Notes: a model not told the origin generated them from the sequence alone. A DNA stretch of 64,000 nucleotides from Molossus alvarezi (GCA_037176705.1 CM073898.1:39931488-39995487), one strand, 5' to 3'. Counted from the first letter of the stretch, positions 35,434 through 48,350 are shown. Program-made: numbers and translations.

Positions 35434-35767
35434 TGCTATAGACTGAATTGTGTTCCCCTCAATTCATATGTTGAAGCCCTACTCATATGTGAGGGTATTA
35501 GGAGATGAAATCTTTGGAAAGTTATTATGTTTAAGTGAAGTCAAGAGGGTGGTTCCCCCATAATGGAATTAGTGCCCTTATAAGAACAGACATCAGGGAG
35601 CTTGTTCTGTCTGCCATGTGAAGACAGATGGAGAAGACGATCATAAGTCAGGAAAAAAAGTTCTCACCAGAATCTGACTTCAGACTACCAGACTAAAAAA
35701 CTGTTTATTTAGTTTAAGCCACCCAGTCTAAGGTACTTTATTATGGCAGCCTAAGTAGACAAAGACG
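35434..35767 (+). mobile_element. MaLR solo LTR (MLT1/MST type)
   Basis: TGCTATAGACTGAATTGTGT, TCATATGTTGAAGCCCTACT, GGAATTAGTGCCCTTATAAG, GTCTGCCATGTGAAGACAG, AAGCCACCCAGTCTAAGGTA, TATGGCAGCCTAAGTAGAC. Flanking GTTGT/GTTAT fits a 5-bp duplication with one change. No internal viral genes are present, so it is a solo LTR. Confidence 0.85.
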
Positions 35768-37096
35768 GTTATTTAATTATTTAATTTAAAGGAAAATAAT
35801 AATTATGTCATAAATTGCTGAGTCATAAATCTTTATGTTTTTGATTTGGGAGATTAAAGAGAATATAAGTATGTCTATAATTTATTCACCTACTTTCTGA
35901 ATATCAGTTTCCTGCAGATAGCAATTAAAACAAAACTTTCTCTATGTGCAAATAAAAATGTACATCTTTACCCTTACCAAAGAAAAGAGAGAAATGAATC
36001 TGAGACCACATCACAGGTATAATCATCAAAAAGAATTTCAGTTACAGGGATATTATCATGATTATTTCAGAAATAAATAACCCTTCTATACTCCTGAACG
36101 TCTAAGGAAGAACTAAATTTCCTATAGAAATTCTATAGACTCTTAACCTTCCTTATAGTAATGATGCTGGAAAGAGCCTAATGGGTGTTCTGACATCCAT
36201 TTGTCCGATTCCTCAAGATCCATTCTTGTATTAAACCATCAGGCAGTAAAGCACATTTACCACATTATCTCAGCTCTTCAATGAACTGCTTTCACTGAGG
36301 CACAATTTAACATAATGTTCTTTGCCTCTATTGAAAGTCGATACAAGAACCATTAGTTTGGGCAATGTTTCTTCATGTTTGAAGATTTTATTCATAGATG
36401 TTCTCTCTGTAAAGACTCAAGAAATAAATTCCCCTTCATTTTTAAAGAAAATAATCATCCTCATGTCTTCCTATTGTCCAAACAAAACAAAACAAATAAA
36501 AATTGTTAAATTCTCTGCATTTGTTTTTTTCTTCTTCTTAACATCTAAAATCTTAAAGCTAAATCTCATTGTTGTTATCTTGTTTTTGCCTAACCCAAAA
36601 TATATAATTTATATAAATAGGGTGCAAAAAATCCTCTATTTTTGAGACATATAACTTAATGTATCTCTTAATAATATGTACCATAATTTCTTCAAGACAA
36701 ACAATACAATAGCTAAAATAGAGTAGTTTCCTCTTCTTATGATTTAAACCTTATTATGTTTTAGAATTAAACATTATTATATTTTATCATAGCTTTTCAC
36801 TGATGAAGTTGGAAGTAACAAAAGTCAAATGCAGCTATTTGTTTCCATAACGACATTTCAAACACTGTGTCATCTGAGAAGTGATTTGGACTTAATGGTC
36901 AGATATTGAGCTAAGCTGAGGCAAAGTGCAAAGTGCACTACAGATTCAGTAGAATCCAAGTAAGTTCATTTTACTAAATTTATGACTGAAGTCATGTTGT
37001 ATAGTGCCTTATAAGTCAGGCAAAGTAATTCCTAAAAATAACTGGGATGGGGGTCTTCCATATTAGTCACGTGTAAGAAAATTAAAAATATATTCT
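35768..37096. other. 1.3 kb without recognised element
   Basis: AT-rich DNA; nothing recognised on either strand. Confidence 0.5.
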
Positions 37097-37342
37097 GGCC
37101 CAGGCCAGTATGGCTCAGCGGTAGAGCATCGACCCACGGACCAATGAGTTGCTGGTTCGATTCCAGCCAAGGACACGTACCTCGGTTGCAATTTGCCCTC
37201 GGCCCTGGTCGGGGTCGTGCGGGAGGCAACCAGTCAATGTGTTCCTCTACATCGATGTTTCTCTCTCTCTCCCTTTCTCCCTCTATCTCCCTCCCACTCT
37301 ATCTGCAGATAAGTAGAAAAATATCCTCAGTGAGGATTAAAA
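37097..37342 (+). repeat. VES SINE with mixed-type head
   Basis: Head GTATGGCTCAGCGGTAGAGC, ATCGACCCACGGACCAATGA (GGTTGAGC-type) joined to a body of the other type (ACGTACCTCGGTTGCAATTT, ATATCCTCAGTGAGGATTA). Confidence 0.92.
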
Positions 37343-37425
37343 TATCTCTATCTCTATCTCTATCTCTATCTCTATCTCTATCTCTATATCTCTATCTCTA
37401 TATATAGATATATATCTATATATTT
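37343..37425. repeat. (TATCTC)n hexanucleotide repeat and AT palindrome in a SINE tail
   Basis: About nine TATCTC units replace the A-tail of the preceding SINE, followed by ATATAGATATATATCTATAT, a 20-bp self-complementary sequence, then T-rich DNA. Confidence 0.9.
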
Positions 37426-38629
37426 TTTTTTCTGACCAGTGCAGATCTATTCCTTCCTACTTTTCCTGTTTTTACATCTTCCTATCAATGCCTCTCTGTG
37501 CTAGTGAGGGGTAACCTGTTCATTTAGAACATCTCTACTTAAAGGAGCTATTTGGAAGATCCCCATTGGTTTTCATCAAATTTCAATTCTCAAGATTAGG
37601 ATTGAGATAACTCAAATATTATTTATTTATGATAGTTAATGTGAACATTGGTTTGAAAGCAAAGGGTGGAAGTGATACAAAAGTACATTAGCTCCAAATC
37701 ACATTTTATCAGATAACCACATAAAGCATCTTTCAAATCTTGGTACATTAGACTTATTAATTCTGATAAAGGTAGTAGGCATAGTTATCATGATAGGGAA
37801 CACCTAAAGTAGGAATATATACAATTTCATTATTGTGAAAGAATTTATGGCACCAATAGTCAAAGCCCCATCACCTAATTCAGCCCCTAGAGTCAACTAG
37901 TTCTTGGGCTAACTAGTTCTTTCTGTTGTCTTAACCTAGTTATATTAACATGCCCTTTTTCTTTATATACTGGAGACTTTTTAAATATTACCCATGGAAG
38001 TTATAAAAAAATTAATGAAAACTCTGATTAACATGGCAGATTAAACATTTATTTTTAGCCGCTAGTACCACCAAAATGAAAAAATAAAAATTAAAAATGG
38101 ATAAAACACAAGGGCAAAGTAAATGAAAAGAGAACCAGAGCACGGAAGATATAGCAATAAAGATGTAGAAGTGGAAAGTACATTCACAAGGTGGTAACTG
38201 TCCTACAGGGAGATACTTGAAACCAATTGCAGCCAGAGAACCACCAGAGACTCAGTAATTGGAGGGTTAGGTATTTGTGTAGGAAGATATATAGGTAAAA
38301 AGTAGAGGATGGGTCTGAAAAAGGGAGGAGTTGTCGGAAGTCTTTATAATGGGAATTTTTACCCTTATATCTGTTTTCTTACCATATAATACTTTGGAGT
38401 TAAGTTTCTGAAAAATTTGAAATCAAGGACCTGTGGTTTTGAGGCTGCATGGATGGGGGCAAGGCTACTGTGCAATTTTGCAAACAGGAAAATTAATTAA
38501 ATTACTCACCCAAAAAGAGGCTTGCACTCCAATTCTCATGCTTCACTCCCAAATGCTAACAGTCAAGTTTACACACATCTTTTGGGCAGTGGGTTAGAGG
38601 AGTCTCCACAGGAGTCTGATCAGAACTAG
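37426..38629. other. Unassigned spacer
   Basis: AT-rich; from about 38080 purine-rich and possibly L1-related, but not assigned. Confidence 0.45.
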
Positions 38630-38702
38630 AAAACACATATATCTAACCACACCTTAAAATTACACAATGTTATATGTCAATTACATCTCAATAAAACTGG
38701 GA
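38630..38702 (+). mobile_element. L1 3' end fragment
   Basis: CCTTAAAATTACACAATGTT and TATGTCAATTACATCTCAAT, AAAACTGG is the common 3' end of older L1 families. Confidence 0.6.
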
Positions 38703-38859
38703 ACCCCCATATCTACAGATACTGACTTTAGGCTTTTCCCAGTGAAATGGCCAAGTCCTTACCAAACAGTGCTATAGAGAGATTACAAACCTATATACAG
38801 AGAGTGCTTCCAGTTACCTCACTCTTAAAGAGGTGCGTTGTAAGATATTTGAGAAATGT

Positions 38860-39545
38860 CCTTTAGTGAAAAATAGAAAAGAAAATAAGCAGAAAAAAAT
38901 AGAGAAGCAGAGAAAAAACTACAATTTTATCACTCATGGTCTCAGAGACAGAAGAAGTTATTGAAATCATGATGTAAAAACAAATTGCTATAAAACAGAA
39001 ACAGAGAAGAAAATATTATTGGACAGCAGAAATAAAAAAATTCAAAGATGGACTTGAAGTTAAAATAGAAAAAAATGATCTGAAACACAGAACCAAAAAG
39101 AAAATAATTGAAAACCAGAGGGGGGGAAATTATATGATCATTTCAGGTGTTCCAACATTCAACTAATTAGAGCTCTAACATCCAGAATCAAAGCATAAGA
39201 AAAGTAGAGAGAATAAATTATGAAAGAAATATTATGAGAAAATTGTCCAGAAATTGTTTCCAAAAAGAAAAGTTTCTCTAAGTGTCTAGCCCAATGAACG
39301 AAAAAGATCCAAACCAAGGTGACTGTTCCGACATTTAGAAACAGTAAACATGATGCTAAAAGCATTAGAGGAAAAGAAAATGAATCACAAAGAATCAGAA
39401 ATCAGAATGATATAAAACTTTATAGTAGCAACACTGAAAACCAAAAGACAATGAAGGAATAGTTTCAACATTTTAGTCTAAGGGAACAGGATTCCCAACA
39501 CAGAATTTCATACAAACCAAACCAAATTGTATATAAGAACCTTTT
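38860..39545 (+). mobile_element. Sense L1M/HAL1-like fragment
   Basis: GAAAATTGTCCAGAAATTGT, AGTGTCTAGCCCAATGAACG, AAAAAGATCCAAACCAAGGT, AGAATCAGAAATCAGAATGA, AGCAACACTGAAAACCAAAA and GACAATGAAGGAATAGTTTC occur in the order known for old L1/HAL1 sequence. No open frame. Confidence 0.65.
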
Positions 39546-40170
39546 CTGTCTTCGCCCCACCCCTTCCTCCTATATTGCCTGCTTTGAGTGCATGTGTGAT
39601 GTTAGAGATCCAGCAGACATTTTTTGACCATCAGAAGGCAAGTCCTGCATGAGCATGGTGACACACAGAGAAAGTGCCACGATCTCTGATGACTTCTGTA
39701 GCTACCATAACTACACAGAACCAGCTCTCCATTACATGTACGTTAGCAAAAAGTCCATTTGTTGCTGTTTAAGCCATTGTTGTTTAGGTGTCTCTTATAA
39801 GCAGACAAGTGAATTTTATACCAATACACATGAATCCAGGAAATGGGCTTTCTCAGATTAGTGAGGCAAAGGAATTTTTTAGTGTGAGGAGAAGTTGTAA
39901 CATGATAGTCATTTATCTCACTGAGAGAGAGCAACCAATCTACACTGGAGTGGAAGGACAGAGGCACCTCCCAGAGAAAATCAAACTGATAAACTAACTG
40001 GTTATCTTTGTCATATTAAGAAGTGCTTTGCAACTGTCAGTGAATTTACATATAAAATAAACTAAAATACACTAAAATAAAAAAAATTTGTTTGGAAAAA
40101 GTAAAATAATTATTTGACGTGATTTCAGCAGTGAACAATATTTAATGAGTCATCATTTATAAAATAAAAT
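39546..40170. other. Unassigned spacer
   Basis: Nothing recognised. Confidence 0.5.
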
Positions 40171-40386
40171 GAGTAGTTCTCAACTGGAAGCAATTTTGTC
40201 CTCCTCCAGAAGATATTTGACAATTGCTGGAGAGATTTTTGATTGTGTCAACTAGAACGTGTTACTGGCATCTGGTGGATAGAAGACAGGGATGCTGCTA
40301 AATATTGTACAGTGCCCCGGTCAGCCCCTCACAATAAAGAATTATCCAAGCCAAAATATGGATGGTGCCAAAACTGAGAAACTTTG
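40171..40386 (+). mobile_element. MER20 (hAT-Charlie), second copy
   Basis: GAGTAGTTCTCAACTGGAAG, TACTGGCATCTGGTGGATAG, AGACAGGGATGCTGCTAAAT, CAATAAAGAATTATCCAAGC and AACTGAGAAACTTTG follow MER20 from end to end. More diverged than the copy at 11 kb; no clear 8-bp duplication. Confidence 0.85.
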
Positions 40387-42709
40387 GGCAATGGGTATAT
40401 ATTAGAAACTCAGAACAACGGTTTAGGCAAAAATCTGCACCGCAAGAAAGCCTCCTCCAGCTGTCCTGCCCACTCCCACAGGTCTCTGACTTCCTCTCTG
40501 TTTCTTCAGGGCCTAAGGAATAGCTGTGCAGAATTTTGGAACATTATAATAACTTACACATTAAAAAAATTAAGAGGGATGTTTTGATACAAAGATAGTA
40601 AATGGTACTCAGTAAAAAAAAATTTTTAATTTGTCAAAGGTGTATTTGCTAGGAAAGTATTATAGATCTAAATACTCACAAAAAATGCTTTCTCTTTTAA
40701 TCTAAAAAAACGATATAAATGCTCAAATGTTAAAGGTTGTATTCACATTAGACCTACCCCTAAAATCTGTAAGACCAAAAGCAAGAAAGAAGACAGATGA
40801 AGCCCACATACCATGTCTAAATATTTAAATGTTATAAACAAGCTAACACACTGTTAAATAAAAACATTTTTCTTTACTTTGACAAATCTACCTTCATAAT
40901 TTTAAAAATTAAAAAATATGTATAAAACTATGTTTTAATATTATGGAAATCAGGCAAAATAGCAAAGATTATATTTAATCAATATTGTATATTTCTGGGC
41001 ATTCTCTTGTTGAGTTGGCAATGTTTGGAGATGCAATAGACAAAGGATACTTAATTCACAAGTTGTATTCCAAAATATTTTTTGCCTTTATTTCAACAAA
41101 ATTGCAAATTGTTTTTATAAGTAATGTTATAATGTTACTTTTGCTCTACTGACTGGAATGATCTATGAATTAAAATATAAAATGTTAGTGTATTCAAAAC
41201 ATCCAAATTTGGAATATATTTATCAAAAATGTAAATTAAGTAAACATAAATACTTTAATCATCATCATAGTGATGTAGTTTAACATTATATACCTTCTCA
41301 ACTGCCAATGCTACACATTTTTACTATTATTAAGTGTCTCTAGAAGCAGGAATTAAAACACAGAGGAACAGAGAATGGACACTCAGAACTGCAGGGAATG
41401 ATACTTTGTCATGTAAGAAGCTGTGACATTTTTCCATGTGGAAGGAAGAATTTGAAAAGTTAATTGTTTTTCCTATACTGAAGAACTTTTGATCCTCAGA
41501 TCATTCCTTCACTTTGAAGGTGTATTCGTCTATGAGTTTGACAGTTACCTGACACACACATCTTCATGGCTTTCAGACACTGTCACTTTTTGTTTCAAAC
41601 ACATGGTGCAAGAGATGGAGAGAAGCATTTCCTTGGAAACTGAACGGTATGTTGCAAAGGAGGATGTCAGGTTCCCTACCTAGGCTGTGAGACCACTAAG
41701 TGCTAGATCCCTGACATCAGCACTGCCCACCTGTCCTTGAATAAACTTGTGAGTTAGTGTTCTTGCATGTGTGTGTCCTTTCACAATGCAGGTCTTAAGG
41801 CAGGGGCCACTCTCCAGTTATGAGTGGTACTGATAAGGATGCCACATCTTCATTTCCTTACTTCTTCCTCACCCCACTTACCTTCAGTCCAAGGAATTAG
41901 GCTTGTAGCTGATAAACCTACTGAAATTGCTTTCTTGAAATTCACCAGTAGCATACTAATCAGTGAATCCAATAGAAAACTACCAAGACATAATCTCTCT
42001 GCATCATCTCCATTAACTTCTCCCAACTCCTTGAATCTCTTCCTTTCCTCAATGTCCATGGCAATACTCTTCTACTTTCCCTACTGTCTCTGTGATAACT
42101 TTGTGTCTTGCTCGGCTGAAACAGGATGACAATACCAGTTTATATGTATAAAGGTCAATAAACTGTATAATATGTACATATATGAGGATGAATCGATCAA
42201 TGGATTAGTAGATTGATGGACAGCTAGGTAGGAGTGTGACACAAGATGATGAGCTGAGCTGGGACACTAGGTTTGGTTCTCTGGTTGGTTGATTGCTGTG
42301 TGTGTTTATGTGTGTATGCATGCATGTGTGCACACATGTTGTATTTCACTGTTCTTGACAATTCAGTATTTTGGCCTTATATACCCAGAAAATAGAGTAC
42401 ATAGCTAGGGATTAAAACTCAGGACCAAAATAAATAAATACAAAAGAATAAATCTGTGACCCAAAAGTATCTGATTAAATGCTAGAATGACACATTTCTA
42501 TTGTTTTCCCATTATGTAAGATACTGGATGCAATTTTGAGGATATTCATTTTTATAGTAAACAAACATATACGCACTTGTTTTTACTTAGATATAGATGT
42601 ACACACACACACATAGACACACACATATGTATACTCTATACACTCACTAAAGATCAACGTTGCAATATTTTACACCATCAAAGCATATTCTACATAATCA
42701 ATAACATGA
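40387..42709. other. 2.3 kb without recognised element
   Basis: AT-rich DNA with short GT/CA runs at 42298-42345 and 42600-42630. The 101-residue frame at 41824-42129 is not recognisable. Confidence 0.5.
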
Positions 42710-42830
42710 TTCATTAGCTATTCAACAAATATTCATGGCCTACCATGAGTCTAGCATTTTTCAAAGCATTAGGAATACAAAAAAGAAAAAACAGTCTTTC
42801 AGTTATTTCTGCCATGAGATTTTTAACTTG
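42710..42830 (+). repeat. Ancient interspersed repeat head
   Basis: TTCAACAAATATTCATGGCC, TACCATGAGTCTAGCATTTT and GCATTAGGAATACAAAAAAG match the old repeat head also seen at 34110 and 55280. Confidence 0.5.
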
Positions 42831-43150
42831 TCCATATGGTCTTTTATATTTTTATTGAGATTATTCCTAGAAATTTCATATTTTACAACTTTGGTGTAAT
42901 TTTTTTTCAAATGTTTATTATTGATAAGGCTATTGATTTATATATAGTATTTATTTTGAAAATGGCCACCTGACCAAATGTTCTTAGTTTTAATAGTTTT
43001 CCCATTGTTTTGCTTCACTGTGCTTCAGAGACATAAATATCATTTTCATATAGCATTTGTACATACTGAAATCTTACAGTCAAATATATTTGTTTAGGTT
43101 CTTGAGAAATCTGTTGTTCTTTGTCTTTTCATTACTTTTTATTAAATAAA
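42831..43150 (-). mobile_element. Probable antisense old L1 ORF2 fragment
   Basis: TCCTAGAAATTTCATATTTT, AAGGCTATTGATTTATATAT and TTTTAATAGTTTTCCCATTG recall reversed ORF2. Strongly decayed. Confidence 0.4.
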
Positions 43151-44609
43151 ACTATTTCTAAATGCAATATATAAAAAACTGGATATATTACTTCTACTCA
43201 GACATTTTTGGGTGGGAAATCAATAGAAAACAATATTTGTATCACTTTTTAGCATGCATGCCCATTTTTTTAAACAAAATTTTCTATTTTTTCTTTTCTT
43301 TCCTCTCCCTTCCTATGCCCTAGAGTGCTTATGATGTACATTAATATTTTCCTATTCATAACAACTTAAGTGAGAAAGAACTTAAGAATTCCCTTTTTCT
43401 TAGGCAAAGAAATTATATAATTACACTGAATTTATGATACACACTGAATTTATAATACTAAGTTCAGATAATTATTTAATTAAGATGCCCAACAAATTAC
43501 CATACTATTTTAAACTAGTGTTTCATTATTTGGTTTTACATGTAGGATTTTTCTTGTGCTTATTAAAAGACTTTATTATCTTACTATAATCATCACAAGA
43601 ATACAATTTATACTATTAAAATGCAATATTTATGATACATTACAGAATTTTCTTATTAAACCCCAATTTTATGGGGTTATAGTAAAACATGCAAATAGGC
43701 ACATAACCTTTTTGATGACATTGAAATTCTGTATTATCTCCTACCTTCTTCTTATTCTACCTCTAATTTACCAGACATTGTAGTTAAAAGGGAAAGGTAT
43801 GATTAAAAACACATTTTTTTTTTCTAGAGAAATCTGTTTTTCCTACCTTATCTCTGAGTTTTGATCAGTTCTCTTTCCAGATTGTTGGGTCTCTTATTTT
43901 CTTATAGGAATTGGATCCTAACTTCAAAGGCATCAGCAACAACCTAGAAATTTTTTAAGGAATAGTAGCAACTTCATTAGATCAAATGATTAAAGACACT
44001 AGCTTTACCTACCTCCACCCTCTCCCCACCCACAGTAATTGATTGACCTTTACTAAATTAACTGAATATGTGTCTTCAGGACATTGAAATTTCAACTCAA
44101 AAAAAAAAAAAAAAATGGAATTGACTTGTAGTCAAAACTTCATGTTGAAGCTTAGGACTAAGAAAAATTAAAAGGACCTACTCTGTACTCTTTCTTTTTT
44201 TCTTCTTTGAGATATTTTTTCAACAATAATACAGACTAACAATTTGCATTTAGCTATTTGGAGTACAGTTTGAGGAGCCCCGAAAATTTTAAAACAATAT
44301 TCATCTAAGTCTGTTTGGTCACATTTGAGTCACATCTTCAAAGAAAAGCCAAAATTCATTTAAAAAACGTTTTACATTTACTCTCCTTATATTTCACAAA
44401 CCTGTATTTAGCCTTTTTAAATTTAGCTTTAAATCTGTCTCAAGCTCATACACATTCTTCTACATACAATCTAACTATAAATATTTACACCTAATCTGTT
44501 TAATTCATTTTTTTTAAAAAGACCCATTCAACAAATAAAATTAGCTTAGTCTATTCTAGATAAAGAGAACAGAAAATAGTGTTCTCAATAATTATATGAT
44601 TAATTAATA
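43151..44609. other. 1.5 kb without recognised element
   Basis: Very AT-rich, with poly-A at 44100-44116. Nothing recognised. Confidence 0.5.
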
Positions 44610-44717
44610 TTGGTTGAGCTTATTACACTTAGCACATCAACGCAACACTAGGAGGTGAGCATATTTGTTATTTTCACTTTACAGTCAGGGAACTAACTCA
44701 TAGAGAACTAATTTCCC
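44610..44717 (+). repeat. MIR-type ancient repeat, 5' part
   Basis: ACTAGGAGGTGAGCATATTT, CACTTTACAGTCAGGGAACT, CATAGAGAACTAATTTCCC. The repeat is split by an LTR and resumes at 45246. Confidence 0.65.
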
Positions 44718-45245
44718 TGCATTAGTCTTCTCAGGATGCTATAACAGTCATTGTAGATTGGGTGGCTTACACAACAGACATTTATTTTCTCAAAATTCTG
44801 GAGGCTGAAAGTCCATCGCAGCTGATTCAGGTAGGGATCTCCTGGCTTGGAAGCTGCTGCCCTGGTGTCACTTCTTAGAGGGACACCAACCCTCCTGGAT
44901 CAGGGCCACCACTTATGACCTCATTTAAACTTACTTCCTTAGAGGTCCTACCTTCAAACAGAGCCATACTGGGACTTAGGGCTTCAACATATGAATTTTA
45001 AAAATGAACATGTTTTTACTAATTTTAGAGTGAGAGAAAGGGAAACATCCACTTTAGAGAGTAACATGGATCAGCTGCCTCCTGCACATCCCCTACTGGG
45101 GATCGAGCAGGCAACCCGGGTGTGTGCCCTGACCGGGAATTGAACCAGTGACCTCTTGGTGCGTGGGCAACGCTCAATCCACTGAGCCACACTGGCAAGG
45201 CCAACGTATGAATTTTGAGGAGACACAAACATTCAGTCCACAACA
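44718..45245 (-). mobile_element. MaLR solo LTR (MLT1/MST type), split by a VES SINE
   Basis: Reversed LTR: TGCATTAGTCTTCTCAGGAT, GATTGGGTGGCTTACACAAC, AAAATTCTGGAGGCTGAAAG, then after the SINE TTTTGAGGAGACACAAACAT and TCAGTCCACAACA. It runs TG to CA and is flanked by a perfect 5-bp duplication TTCCC (44713-44717, 45246-45250). Confidence 0.9.
45000..45202 (-). repeat. VES SINE inside the LTR
   Basis: TGTTTTTACTAATTTTAGAG, CCCCTACTGGGGATCGAGCA, TGCCCTGACCGGGAATTGAA, CACTGAGCCACACTGGCAAG. Target-site duplication AACATATGAATTTT (44986-44999) and AACGTATGAATTTT (45203-45216). Confidence 0.94.
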
Positions 45246-45335
45246 TTCCCTAAAGTTACCCAGTTGGTAAGTTGTAAAACCATGACCGATGCCCCAGCAG
45301 TCAGACTCCAGAGCCTGAGCTCTTAACAAAGTTCA
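45246..45335 (+). repeat. MIR-type ancient repeat, 3' part
   Basis: AGTTACCCAGTTGGTAAGTT, AGTCAGACTCCAGAGCCTGA and GCTCTTAAC continue the repeat of 44610-44717. Confidence 0.7.
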
Positions 45336-46839
45336 CTGGACCTATATTGAGCGCCAAGCTTTCACTGCCCATTAAACATATTAAGAATTAATCATAGATC
45401 CCCCCCAAGCACCCCCGCAACACAAATATGTTTTTATACTGGGGGAAGAAATTAGGAGAGAAAGCAGCCCCTATAATAGGCCCTACTCAGTGACAGCTCC
45501 TTGTTCCATAGAGGTAAGAAAGACTTTGAGAAAATAAAAGCTGTTTGGAAAAATTCATATGCAGTTGTTTTGTATGTTGTGGTGGGTGGAAAGGACAGAG
45601 AAAGTGTGAAGGCCCCTCACAACTGCAGTCGGTCTCTTACCACTATCAGCCTCTGGCTGTGTCCTGGAACCTGGGGAGAGACAAGCGCCACCTTCAGTCC
45701 CTCCCCTTGGGAGCACTGAGGGCCCCTCAGTGAGAGAGACGACGAGCGGCCAGAAGCATAGGAGCCCAGCGTGTCGATGAAGATGGCCAGTGGGGCAGCT
45801 TTTCTGTGATCGGGCTGACCAGCTGGGCTGGGTCCAACTCCACCAGCAAACCAGCCGCAAATGGAGGACCAAGTCATGAAGTTTACAGCGCAAGCTCAGT
45901 ACCAGCTTAACCCATGGGCCTATCTGGCTGCACCATCTGGCCCGCAACCCCGAGCACAGTCCCACGTGAAAACTACCAGTGCAATCAATCACATCCTGTT
46001 AACATTCTTCTCTTTCTAGAGTTTCCTGAGGAAGAAGACTGTTCTGTTACAACTTTGCCTAACTTCAAAACTATCCCACTTTTTCCTTCCACAGATTCAT
46101 ACGTGCCCTGCAGGAGTCACATCAAATCTTCCGTGCAGCATATCACTGGATGTAGGTAATGACCCAAATGGATGTTTCCTTTTCAACACGGTGAACACTG
46201 CATCATAGTTTCTCAAGTTGACTGCAATTGTTATCATTAGCAACTTCATATTCTTTATTAGAAATACATGATTGCCTTTCTTTCTGTACATCCATTCAGC
46301 CTTAAAATAAAATCTTACCTATGTCAGTTCTCTAATTTGTGGAAAACATTTAACAATACACAAATAAATTTAGTTCCTGTTCCGGTATTGAAACACAAAC
46401 GCATTCTGTGACTATTATTGTAAGGTGAAATCAAATCGCCCTTCGTGCTCTCTAAGCGTTATTGCTCTTTTCATTTCCTTTGGTGATTTTGACCAAAATT
46501 TTGAGACATCTTTACTATAATTGTCATTGACTAAGCAGCTGAAATCAGAACATAATTTTGAGGTCATTTTATTATATCCTGTAAAAGAAGCATATGGTAC
46601 TAGAGAAAGCAATAAATTGCATTTCATCAAGAAGAATTTGGGGTAAATATATTTCCTGGTAGATGTTATTTTAAATTATAGAAGTTATAAAGTATCCTTA
46701 TATGATAATGTTAAAAACTCCTCCCCACCCTTAATCCTAATGGTCTATATAGTGTGAATTGTGTGGTGTCAAAGGTAATAAAAAGAAAAAAATGTATCTC
46801 CAAAGCTGGCTGACCTATAGCCAACACTTGGATTCCACA
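45336..46839. other. 1.5 kb without recognised element; GC-richer patch at 45600-45980
   Basis: The patch holds open frames of up to 145 residues on the minus strand (45555-45992), with composition driven by GC content. I recognise no protein, and no splice-bounded exon is evident. Confidence 0.4.
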
Positions 46840-46874
46840 TTTATTTGTACTTGTAGTAAATACATATTTGGTCT

Positions 46875-47705
46875 TTGTTCCAGTTCCTGACAGAGTTTAT
46901 AAAATCCTTGGAATTTTCTGAGTGATGGGGGTAATGGAAACATTTTTTTTTTGTTATTCATAACAAGCCCTTTTCAACGATACTTGACTTTATGTTAAAG
47001 AGATGACACTTGGTAGTCCCCCAGATAGCTTCAAGATAGTGGATGGTTGCCAGAGAAACCAAGCATGTAATTAGAAGATTGGAACTTTCAGCTCTGCCTC
47101 CAGACCTGTGTGGAGGGGACAGGGCTGAAGATGGGGTTCAGTCACGACTTATCAGTGATTTAATCCATCATCCCTATGGAATACAAGTCCCGTTAAAAAC
47201 CCCTAAGTGACAGGGTTCAGAGATCTTCCAGGCTGGTAAACATGTCCAGATGCTGGGGCGGGGGTTGAGGTTGAGGTTGAAGGAGTGGCATGCCCAGAGA
47301 AGGCATGGAAGCTTTATGCCCATTCCCTCTATCTTGCCCTATGCATATTTTCTACTTGGCTGTTTCTGAGTTGTATCCTTTATAACAAACTAGTAATATT
47401 AAGTAAACTATTTTTCTAAGTTCTGTGAACCATTCTACCAAATTATTGAACCTAAGGGGGGTGTGGGAACTCCCCATTTATAGCCAAATTGGACAGAGTA
47501 TAGGTAACCTGGGAACCCAATATTTGTTACTGGTGTCTAAAGTGTGGGCAGGATTGTGAGACAGTACTTAAACCTGTGAAGTCAGATGCTAACTGCGAGT
47601 AATTAGTGCCAGAATTTAATTGAATTATAGGACACCTAGTTGGTGTCCAAAAAATCAGAGAATTGGTTGTTTGTGTTAGGAAACACCACAGAACCCTTTA
47701 AATAT
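46875..47705 (+). mobile_element. Old ERV-type LTR, family not named
   Basis: Landmarks of a mammalian LTR are in order: GTTCCTGACAGAGTTTATAA, GATGACACTTGGTAGTCCCC, CCCTAAGTGACAGGGTTCAG, GAAGGCATGGAAGCTTTATG, a polyadenylation-like CTTTATAACAAACTAG, GGGTGTGGGAACTCCCCATT, TATAGCCAAATTGGACAGAG, ACCTAGTTGGTGTCC. No retroviral coding part is present. Boundaries are approximate. Confidence 0.55.
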
Positions 47706-47779
47706 CTCCTGAAGTTCTATATGATGTATAAGTGTTGAAGTATCACTAGAGCCATCCTATAGTTTTTGTCTAATCAGCC

Positions 47780-48350
47780 TAGGTCACCATTGCCTCTCAT
47801 CTCTCAACTCTCTGCTTTCTCAACAACCTCTTTTCCTAGAGCAGTCAGAGTGATAATTTAAAGGCATAAATCGCCTGCTCAAAATCCTCTTCCCATAGTA
47901 CTAACTATACAAACATCTTACCTTGGCATAAAAGATCAGACATTCTTTACCGATTTGAACTGCATTCCTTAGCTCCTCTCCCCTTCCCTCCTCTTGAGCC
48001 ATAATGGACTTCTGTTCTTCCTGCACAAATCCCGCCTCGAGACCTTCACACTTTCTGTTTCTTCTGGATGGAATGTTCTTCCTCAATTTGACTCCCTCTC
48101 CATGTCCTTCAGGACTCTGCTCAAATATCACGTCATCAGAGAGCCCCTTCCAGGTCACTGCTATGAAAAACAACAACCTTTTGCCAACACGTCTCCTATT
48201 CTTGTTATTATTTTCTTTTTTATGAAGACATAAGGTGCAAGATAGTCTCTACCCTTCCTCAATGTAGGACACAAACTCTGTGCTTGCAAGTACTTTGTTT
48301 TGTCCCCTATTATATCTCCAGCTCCTGGACAGAACCTGTTACACAAGCAA
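47780..48350 (+). mobile_element. L2 LINE 3' region
   Basis: GCTCCTCTCCCCTTCCCTCC, CGAGACCTTCACACTTTCTG, TGGAATGTTCTTCCTCAATT, CTTCAGGACTCTGCTCAAAT, CAGAGAGCCCCTTCCAGGTC and TCCCCTATTATATCTCCAGC follow the L2 3' end in sense orientation. The short frames here are relics. Confidence 0.8.

Noticed and set aside
45555..45992. 145-residue minus frame in a GC-richer patch
   Set aside because: No recognisable protein, no clear splice-bounded exon, and overlapping frames on both strands are open.
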